Of a stretch of 11,096 nt of DNA, positions 1 to 6,900 are shown in pieces. The stretch comes from Phoronis ovalis (Eukaryota; Phoronida; Phoronidae). Position 1 is the stretch's first letter. Each line of letters opens with the position of its first letter. Below the pieces are notes generated by a model that saw only the letters and a program-made list of their open reading frames with translations, searched no databases and had not been told where the DNA came from. The translations under genes were made by a program, and so were the position numbers. Where the stretch lies: positions 1 through 11,096 of the forward strand of contig JAOXYB010056478.1 in assembly GCA_028565635.1 (NCBI GenBank), in the 5' to 3' direction.

Positions 1-92
1 ATACAAAGGTTTTTGATATTTAAGACCTATGGAGTGGCTTTCAAGGCCATTTGGCCAAAATTCAAGACCTTTTCAAGACTGTACGAACCCTG
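1..92. mobile_element. Probable terminus of a hAT-like DNA transposon, running off the left edge
   Basis: Read on the minus strand from position 92 leftwards the sequence begins CAGGGTTCGTACAGTC. The CAGGG start is typical of hAT-superfamily terminal inverted repeats. It continues into a run rich in TCTTGAA/CTTGAAA-type words, such as the repeated ttcaagacctt/tttcaagact on the plus strand. Sub-terminal short repeats of this sort are common in non-autonomous hAT elements. The other end is outside the window, so neither the length nor the target-site duplication can be verified. If the assignment is right, the 8-bp duplication would be positions 93-100. No transposase coding is visible. This is inference from the terminus alone. 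Confidence 0.4.
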
Positions 93-97
93 TTTTA

Positions 98-599
98 GTG
101 GAAAAAAGGTTGAAACATTTTATCAGAGCGAGTGATATACTATCTAATAGGATTCAAAGCTTCATAATTTCAAATGTGCCGTTTTTAAAAAAAATTCTTG
201 TTTCACAAATTATCGTTATAATTCTCCATTGCCAACAACAAGCATTTGAAATCAGTCCAAATGGACAAGTACAATTGGGATCACAAAGTGACCTATAATT
301 ATCTTTTTGGCATTGAGTAAAAATGGTGATAATTATGATTGCCTGTGAACTCATCCTTTCAGGTATTTATGAAGTACATAAATTGTGAATCGGAACCCTG
401 CTCATATTCATTTTATCATGGAATGCAACAAGTTAGGTTACTTGCTGCTGATACCCCGCAAAGGTCAAACGGTGAACTACAATTGGCTATAGGGAACTTA
501 TAATGGGGATTTATAAAACAGGAACTTTCTAAAAAACAGGACATGCAAAAATTCTGTATCCCTCCTGCTAATAAAAAATGTTTCAAACTTTTTTTCCAC
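98..599. mobile_element. Non-autonomous TA-flanked inverted-repeat element (MITE-like, about 500 bp)
   Basis: The left end at 98 reads GTGGAAAAAAGGTTGAAAC. The right end, read on the minus strand from 599, gives GTGGAAAAAAAGTTTGAAAC. The similarity carries on imperfectly for about 40 bp on each side. Both ends are bordered by the dinucleotide TA (96-97 and 600-601), as expected for Tc1/mariner/pogo-type insertions. The interior is AT-rich and has no transposase-like ORF, so the element would be non-autonomous. The family name is inferred from the TA flank and length only. A chance inverted repeat helped by the poly-A/T runs is the alternative. Confidence 0.5.
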
Positions 600-601
600 T
601 A

Positions 602-2074
602 GAACGTTAAAAGTAACATACAAATTTCAGGGTGACACCGGTGAGTAGGATATACTATAGTTACTGCAGCTTGACACAGTCACAGAACATGCAACTCAAT
701 ATTTTCAAAAAAAATTTTGAGGACTTGTAAAATCTTGTTTCTAGTCAAATGAGATCATATATCAGTGCAGTGGGCTCATAGTACCACAAGAATCATTTGG
801 AGAAAGTTATATCTATTACTATATCTCGAAGACAATCTCATACCAGTGCAGATCAATTTCTATAAAGCTACTAACTCCCACATTGTCTCTACTAATCAGA
901 TCATGGCACACAAGTTACTTAAATAATATTAATTACTGTTGTAACCGCAGAAACCAGTTGTCTTTGTGTCAAGTAATACAAAAATAACTTCAACTGTGTT
1001 ATAAAAAGCAGCAGCCTACTGTATAATGTGTTAATAGTAAAAAATGAGACATCATCAAACTGCTAATGAATGCTATTGACATGTTTGATAGTTATTTTAC
1101 AAAATGTGAAGACCTTGAAACTGTGTTAATGAATACTTAGGAAAGTTTAGTGCGACTTGATTTAAATTTACGTATTCATTATCTCTTGCTAATGTATTCA
1201 TTATCGCCTATTACAGAAACATGAGCTTATTTCCCAGGACTTAAATAATGTCCCCAATGTTTAATTACATAACTGCCCTCTTACGAAAAATGTTAAGAGA
1301 TCAATACAAAACGACCCTTTTATTAGTGAAACGTTCTGTAAAAAATTAAGACTGCTGAGAAACACACAAGTACAATTATTTACGCCATCTTTGAGAACAT
1401 AGTATCGGTGTCTGTGGTAGCTTCCAAACATATTAAGATGTAATCCAACGTACTAACAGGTAAAATGTTTCACAATCAACTTCACTATGTTCCAAAAGCT
1501 AGCAATCCAAATTTCATGAAATTCCAAACACATCTCGTTGGTGGTAAATCTGGTTACGTAATAGTATAATTATTTAGTTAAAGTGACATTTTCTTTTTTT
1601 TTACCGCTAAGTAAAATATCTCGGGGGGCCTTGCAATTACGAAATAATATCAATACTACTAAACAAGAGTGGATTTTTCTCAACGCAACTCCATCTAGGC
1701 ACACACCTCTATCAGAGTGTAACCGTGTCCGATGGATTACTGGCGTTGTGACTTACACCACATATTACGTCGTATGTTCCGTGCCCGCTGCGTATTTGTA
1801 AGTTAAACAGCTTCTCAGCAGAGGTTCCAAGTGTTTAACCGAGACAATAATTCCAAGGAATAATTCCCAATTATACCATCTCCCATAGGGTGAAATTTGC
1901 ATTACCGTGATGCGCGCACTTTTCTACTAGCACCCTACTACCACTATTTGTGGCCTGTAGTCTATATGAGGACCATACCGTTTACTTGAAAAAATAAAGT
2001 ACATGGTGAGCAAGAAAATTTGTCAGAAATAAATATACTATTATACAGTTGATATTGCTGTCATGTCAATATAC
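602..2074. other. Non-coding stretch; candidate intron of the minus-strand THAP gene
   Basis: No exon with convincing protein similarity is visible on either strand. If the THAP exon at 2075-2233 is real, this stretch is its downstream intron, beginning with the donor GTATAT on the minus strand at 2074-2069. I scanned the minus strand for the missing Cys-x2-His-Phe half of the THAP finger by eye and did not find it. A block at about 1610-1990 is richer in G+C and CpG than its surroundings and is noted separately. No known element was recognised in it. Confidence 0.5.
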
Positions 2075-2233
2075 CTGATTAACAATTGTTTCTTCTGTAC
2101 GGCCAATTGCCTCAAGCCACTTCTCGCGCAAGACAGCTGGCTTTTTTGGAACTCTGTAGAAATGACGATTATCTTCTGAGCCGCGGTATCGGGAACGAAA
2201 CTTGCAGTTAGGAAAGCCACATGTCGTAGGCAT
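2075..2233 (-). CDS. THAP-type zinc-finger protein, first coding exon (partial)
   Basis: Read on the minus strand from the ATG at 2233-2231, 53 codons run open to a splice donor CAG|GTATAT (exon end 2075, phase 0). The product starts MPTTCGFPNCKFRS, continues with a HFYRVPKKP segment and ends with KWLEAIGRTEE. This is the N-terminal half of a THAP domain, a C2CH zinc-dependent DNA-binding fold. Cys5 and Cys10 are the first zinc-ligand pair, and Pro29 and Trp39 match the invariant Pro and Trp, which are also ten residues apart in human THAP1. The second ligand pair (C-x2-H) and the following Phe and Pro must come from the next exon, not found here. The start is supported by an in-frame TAG at 2254-2252 and by the acceptor just upstream. 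THAP domains occur in chromatin and transcription factors and also in P-element-type transposases, so a domesticated or transposon origin remains possible. Read without splicing, the frame stops two codons after the donor. Confidence 0.8.
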
Positions 2234-2257
2234 AATGTGTTGACATGTGAACTAATT
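2234..2257 (-). other. 5'-UTR part of the THAP coding exon, with splice acceptor
   Basis: On the minus strand a T-rich tract ending TTTTGTAG abuts position 2257, a good acceptor. The 24 bases between it and the ATG contain an in-frame stop (TAG, 2254-2252). They also hold an out-of-frame ATG (first base 2246) that opens a 12-codon frame overlapping the THAP start. That upstream ATG has a poor context (C at -3), whereas the THAP ATG has A at -3. An acceptor this close upstream implies that the mRNA begins in a separate non-coding exon further right. Confidence 0.55.
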
Positions 2258-3506
2258 CTACAAAATATATAATTAGCAGACACATAATGACTGAAGTACT
2301 TATATACAGTTTACATACAAATAAACAATTAAAAAAACGAGGAATTTAAGGATTAGCAAACTTACGAACCACACAAATATTTTTATTTAAAGCAATTTTC
2401 CAAATATAGTAATATTCACATTCAATATTGTAAGAATCAATAAAAGACCAATGAATATACGAATAAAGAGCATAAAAAAGACCTGCATGACTCCTGATTT
2501 TAATTAACACTTAAAATCTATTGAAATACATGGGTGTAAAAAAATCTACATGTACGTGTTATTATCAGAATGGAAAAGCTTGATCTTCTATCAGTTTTCT
2601 CTTTGTTTTGTTAAAAAGTTAAATCTGAAAAACAGGTTCTCGACTTAATACCAACTGCAAAAAATGGAAAATGTATATCTAAATATTTTTATACAGGAAC
2701 AAGCATTTATAACTAAAAACAAATCAAAACAAAACATGAACTAGTAATAAAATCTGAACCCATTTTGTCAGTAATTGATTCTTTCAATTGTAAAATGGGT
2801 GCTATTGTGATTGATTTAACTTCCTTGATTAAGTGATTTTATCTTCCAGTACACGCCCAGTTATAACTTATAATGATACCATTGAATGGGCAATGACCTA
2901 GATTTCTTATAAAGCTTTGCTGGGGGTCTGACATTTTATTGCAAATAGAAATAAACACCTTCCTCAAACATTATAGTTCATATAACAACCCTTAGTATTT
3001 CTTACTTAAAACATGAATATTAAAATAATGATTTATATAACAGGTCTTTCAAAAAATGCTTGTTTCATAAAATGATATTAAACAGGAAAACAATACCCTC
3101 TTCTACATTTTATACCAAGAATTCGTGATAGCCGGACTGTTTGCTGGGGGTCATTTGCATAAGAAATCAACGCACTTTACACAAGAATCATGGAGGATAA
3201 TGGTTCCTTTTGAATTTACCGAAATATCATCATTGATTCACAATTACCTCTTTTATCGCGACCTAAGAATACAGTAATTCGAATTTTGACTATAAAATTT
3301 AAGCGCCAAAATCGAAATTAGTAATTTTAAATTATAGAAATTCACGATTCAGTTCAAGAAGTCAGAGCTACCAGTACCAATTTGTTTTTTTTTCACTTTA
3401 ACGAACTCATTCCTCGAAAAACCAGGCAATAATTAATACTTATTTATGTCATGATCTGAGCGTAACGTATTAATTAAATGTAAGTTCACAAAATTAAGTT
3501 AATTAC
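2258..3506 (-). other. Presumed first intron of the THAP gene; AT-rich, no other feature seen
   Basis: The stretch is bounded on the minus strand by a GTAATT donor (3506-3501) and the TTTTGTAG acceptor (ending 2258). It contains no ORF or exon that I can support. The only structure noticed is a 13-bp direct repeat (TTTGCTGGGGGTC at 2916-2928 and 3140-3152), the second copy followed directly by a consensus POU octamer. The intron assignment depends on the non-coding exon to its right being real. Confidence 0.4.
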
Positions 3507-3600
3507 CTTTTTGAGCCGTCGTCCCGAAATCGTAGAATTTCAAATCGACCAGCACAAACAAAGAGATGTCGCCAGCAGGGTAAAATCAAAAGATCTCAAT
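3507..3600 (-). other. Putative non-coding first exon of the THAP gene
   Basis: Read on the minus strand, a CpG-bearing segment ends in CAAAAAG followed by GTAATT, a usable 5' splice site at 3506. It is the only good donor I noticed in the short interval between the THAP acceptor and the MAEA start that is also embedded in non-AT-rich sequence. The right-hand limit (the transcription start) is not defined; 3600 is nominal. No ATG-initiated coding frame was recognised in it. This is an inference from composition and splice signal and needs transcript data. Confidence 0.35.
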
Positions 3601-3955
3601 CGTCCGGGAAGATATGTAAATTGTTGTACGGCGGTACTCGGTTAGTGCACTGTTAACTGTATAATATCGATAAGTCTACCGGATAATTAGCTGAACAATG
3701 CAATCTCTCCTCATCAACACAGGACACACACACAGCTTGTGTTCGTTCAATTCTCTCAAAATATCGTAGACACGTAATTTCAGTTTTTATTGTTCTTAAT
3801 GTAGTTGTATGTACTTTTAGATATTAAATCAGATAATATTAAAAGCTGAATTGTTTTATACGTTATTATTAATTAAAATATATATTTTAAAAATATCATA
3901 AGATAAATTAAATGACCCAATTGTCCGTGATGCAATGTAAAGTTGATATTGAGGG
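3520..3955. promoter_or_regulatory. Candidate bidirectional promoter / 5' region between THAP (-) and MAEA (+)
   Basis: The two genes are arranged head to head. The minus-strand putative UTR exon ends at 3507 and the MAEA start codons lie at 3956-3961. The left part (about 3520-3690) has several CpGs and moderate G+C, unlike the AT-rich flanks, as expected of a TATA-less housekeeping promoter. The right part becomes very AT-rich (about 3830-3915) just before the start. A TCAGTT initiator-like word lies at 3780-3785, but it is too common to define a start site. No clear TATA box in a useful position was identified. Transcription starts are unknown, so the split between promoter and UTR cannot be drawn. 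Confidence 0.4.
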
Positions 3956-3959
3956 ATGA
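3912..3959 (+). promoter_or_regulatory. Upstream ORF ending on the MAEA start codons
   Basis: An ATG at 3912 opens a 15-codon frame (with a second in-frame ATG at 3930). Its TGA stop at 3957-3959 overlaps both MAEA ATGs, giving the arrangement ATGATGG with the stop inside it. A minimal start-stop ATGTAA is also present at 3935-3940. If the mRNA begins upstream of 3912, ribosomes would terminate exactly on the main start, a geometry compatible with termination-reinitiation control. It is relevant only if this segment is transcribed as 5' UTR, which the sequence cannot show. Confidence 0.5.
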
Positions 3960-3997
3960 TGGCGGACGTAAAGGTTTTGGAGCATTCAACGCTTAAG
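3956..3997 (+). CDS. MAEA: MAEA exon 1 (coding part): start and residues 1-13
   Basis: Tandem ATGs at 3956 and 3959 are followed by the frame [13 protein letters not shown] and the donor GTGAGT at 3998. An in-frame TGA at 3950-3952 limits any upstream extension, so the N-terminus is shorter than in human MAEA, whose corresponding end is VQEYPTLK. The second ATG has A at -3 and G at +4, the better initiation context; the first has G at -3 and A at +4. Only 42 coding bases are present, and the exon ends in phase 0. Without the join to the next exon this piece could not be recognised; the [12 protein letters not shown] junction matches the family. Confidence 0.85.
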
Positions 3998-6900
3998 GTG
4001 AGTTTATATGCAGCTTCAGTGAAAAGAATCATGACCAGGCGAACAAGAATAACTTTGGTAAATGAAGAAGTTGTTGTTATCTATATTTTTGTATCTGCAT
4101 GTCGCCATGAGGAAAAATGGTGTAAACTCTAGCCTACGTAAAACTTCGTATTATTTAGATTGAAGAAATTTATTGCAGCTATTTGTACTGGATACGTATC
4201 GATAGTTCGACATCTCATTAGTCCGACATACCACTAGTCCGACATCCCATTAGTCTGATATCTCATTAGTCCGACATCCCACTAGTCCGACATCTAATTT
4301 TTGAGCATCCCCTTCTCATCAACAAGTCCTATAAGTATAAAATTTATGTCCAAAACAAAACCGCTGGTGGACTTCTAAACTCTTCTGAAGGATTCCGTCG
4401 CACCTTAACTGCAACTTACCTATGTTCAATCCCTGCATAACTAAATTTTGTATTTTTAATTCCAAAATAACTACGCCTATTTCCTGACAGGCTAAAATGT
4501 ATTATGTATGATATATTCTAAAAACAAATCGTGAAAACCACTATCTCCTGCCCAGTTAAAACTGGTAATATAATGCAGTTCTATATAATGAGTATCTTAC
4601 CATCAATTTTTACTTCCTGTGCTATTTGTGTTCAAAGTCATATTTAATACTTTTAGTTTATTAATTACTTGTCAAGTATGATCTAAAAAATCGTAAAAAG
4701 TCATATCGTTAAAGCGCTTACAGGTGGTGTTTAATACATGTGGCTGCACATGAAGTAGAGCATATTTTTTTTTTCAAATTAAGCTTTGCGCTATTATTAA
4801 CTGCGTTCTACAGTAGTTAATCAAATGCTATAATTTTGATTTTCTTTAAAAAATATTATATGCTGTTTAGAACACCTTGTTAGCCCATGTTTACATTGTT
4901 ATTTTTATTTGATGACAGATGCTAACATTTTAACGTAACAAGATAGACATTAATTCCTTTCTAATGCTTGTTCGAAAGGACGAAATATCCAATTTTAGTT
5001 TATCTTTTAACAAATACTGTTGCAAAATCAGTATTTTTTTAAAACGAAAACGTTATTTATACAGTATTCAGTAGCCACATTTCCTGTATTTTATGAAGTT
5101 CAAAGTGAGGGAAAATTACATTCACTGAAATGATAGTATGTAGAAAAGTGTTTTCATAAACATGCAGAATCATTTAAAATTTGAATTTTTAAAATGTATC
5201 TGTTAGACTAATAAATTTTAAAACTAAGAAATTTTAAATAATTTTGTGTTCAGTTAATTAAATGTATAGTAAATTTACATTATTATAGGAAGGCAGAAAA
5301 CTTCCTGTAAACAGGTGTTCATAATTTAGCTGCAGTTTTCATATTTTTTTGCTCTTACTTTACTCGCTATTCATGTTTCCCGTGCGCATTTTAGTAATAT
5401 TATGCTTCAGGGCTATTTGCAATTAGTGTTTTTTTGTCTAAAATCGATACAATGTATAGTAGAACGGATCTGTTCAGAAAACTACAGGTTAGAGGAAGAA
5501 CACTGTCGTCCTATAATAGTATAATGCTAAGAGTGGGGTCGTCAGTATGGCGTATCAATTTGTACATAGGCATGTCTGTGCGAATTCACTTGGATTAGAA
5601 AGTTAAAAAATTATGAATTCAATACTCAAGAGGTTTCTGAATTATAACAACGTAATGAATATTGTCAAAAAGCGTACAGTATAACTTTAGTGGATTGCAT
5701 TGTTCGAACGTGTAACATTTTGTGATGATTAGTTTCAGCTCTAACTTAGCAAAGCGTCTGTCAAAAATTGGTTATTTATTGTCGGACTAATGGGATGAGG
5801 GACTAATGAGATGTCGGACTAATGGGATGTCGGACTAATAGAATGTTGGACTAATGGGATGTCGGACTAATGGGATGTCGGACTATCGAGCTGACCCCGT
5901 TTGTACTATAAATACACCATAGACACGGTGCTCATGTACAAAACAAAACAAACTACTTAAATTAAATTAATATAACAATAACACTAAGTAATAGTAATAG
6001 TATATATAAAAAAAACTTAGTACTTTAACAAGCACTTGCTACTTCAATTATTACTAACAATAGTAACAGCTATATATTAAGTATTAATAGCGTTATTAAT
6101 TATATAGTCTTAGGCTTAGTCCATCGCATTCTTATCCTGTAAGGATTCTGGAGTCCTATTCTTGTACGCTCTAGGGTTTCTGTTTGTTCATTTTTCATTT
6201 AACTGTCTAGGGTGGCAGTACATTAAAACGAAAAATCAACAATGGAATTCTAGAGGACAAGAATTGGACTATGGATTCTGATGCTGATGTTCAGTTTTAG
6301 CTGCCATCCGTAATACCGCCCCTTCAACCCAGGGTGGGCTCTGGTGTTAAGGTGCGTCTACAAGCGCAAACATAGGATTTAAAAAAACCTAAACACTTAT
6401 ATATAGCCTACTAAAAAACTACTACTGTAGAAGAGTTGCAGGTTAAAAAGTAGTCATTGTTACATGACGCCTGTGGCAAAGTCATAGAGTCATTGCCCAG
6501 ACAGTGTTAAAAACTATTGAAGTTTTTGCACTAGAAAAAAAGTTTTTTGGTGTCTTTTGTACTCTAATGCATGGAGTGAGTCATGGAAGAAAAAATTCTA
6601 GCTGAAAAACTTCAACAGTTTTTAACATTATGTGGGCCATGATTCTACGGCTCTGCCACAGGTAAGCCATAAGTAGGGTTTAATATAGCCAGGACTAGAT
6701 AAAAAGTGCCTTGACAGACATCGCTTAGTAAGAACCCTACCCATTTTATGAATAGAAGAATCATACCCTTTGACAGACCTCTGGCTAACTCTGACCCACG
6801 TGTCCCTCCTTCCCTGGCTCTGCAAGTACTACTAAGTACGTAACTACTACTTGTAACAAGTGTGATGTAGCCTACATGTTTTTATAAACTTTAAGGTTAG

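Larger units (their letters stand above)
4190..5899. mobile_element. Foldback-type element with inverted 16-bp tandem arrays at its ends
   Basis: The left end (4201-4296) is six head-to-tail copies of a 16-bp unit of the form ATTAGTCCGACATCCC. The right end (5781-5887) carries nearly seven copies of the reverse complement, GGGATGTCGGACTAAT. Both arrays start from a CGATAGT word at the outer edge, so the ends form inverted repeats of about 100 bp built from a minisatellite. A perfect 8-bp direct repeat, TTTGTACT, flanks the whole 1,710-bp unit. The inner edges also share AATTTTTGA in inverted orientation (4296-4304 and 5761-5769). The 1.5-kb interior is AT-rich with no transposase-like ORF, so the copy is non-autonomous. 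Tandem arrays inside long terminal inverted repeats are the hallmark of foldback elements such as Drosophila FB and Galileo. The family here is not identified. It lies wholly within MAEA intron 1. Confidence 0.75.

Noticed and set aside
29-298. 89-codon plus-strand ORF at the left edge
   Set aside because: It crosses the hAT-like end and the TA border of the next element, and the product resembles no family. It is a chance frame in repeat DNA.
154-354. 66-codon minus-strand ORF rich in Cys and Trp
   Set aside because: It lies inside the TA-flanked element, has no splice support and no family resemblance.
1583-1801. 72-codon plus-strand ORF in the GC-richer block
   Set aside because: No domain or splice-bounded family match was recognised. 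A LRICK reading near its end looked briefly like the second THAP half, but it is on the wrong strand and lacks the C-x2-H-F pattern.
2041-2283. 80-codon minus-strand ORF
   Set aside because: It is a shadow frame over the THAP exon; the correct frame is the shorter 2075-2233 reading.
3707-3752. Short hairpin around the ACACAC run upstream of MAEA
   Set aside because: The pairing is short and driven by a dinucleotide repeat, so it is too weak to report as a structure.
4201-5887. CRISPR-like reading of the regular 16-bp repeats
   Set aside because: The units are contiguous with no spacers, the two arrays are inverted relative to each other, and the host is a eukaryote.
6628-6825. 65-codon minus-strand ORF
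   Set aside because: It overlaps the right arm of the 6470-6662 hairpin and shows no transposase or other motif I know.
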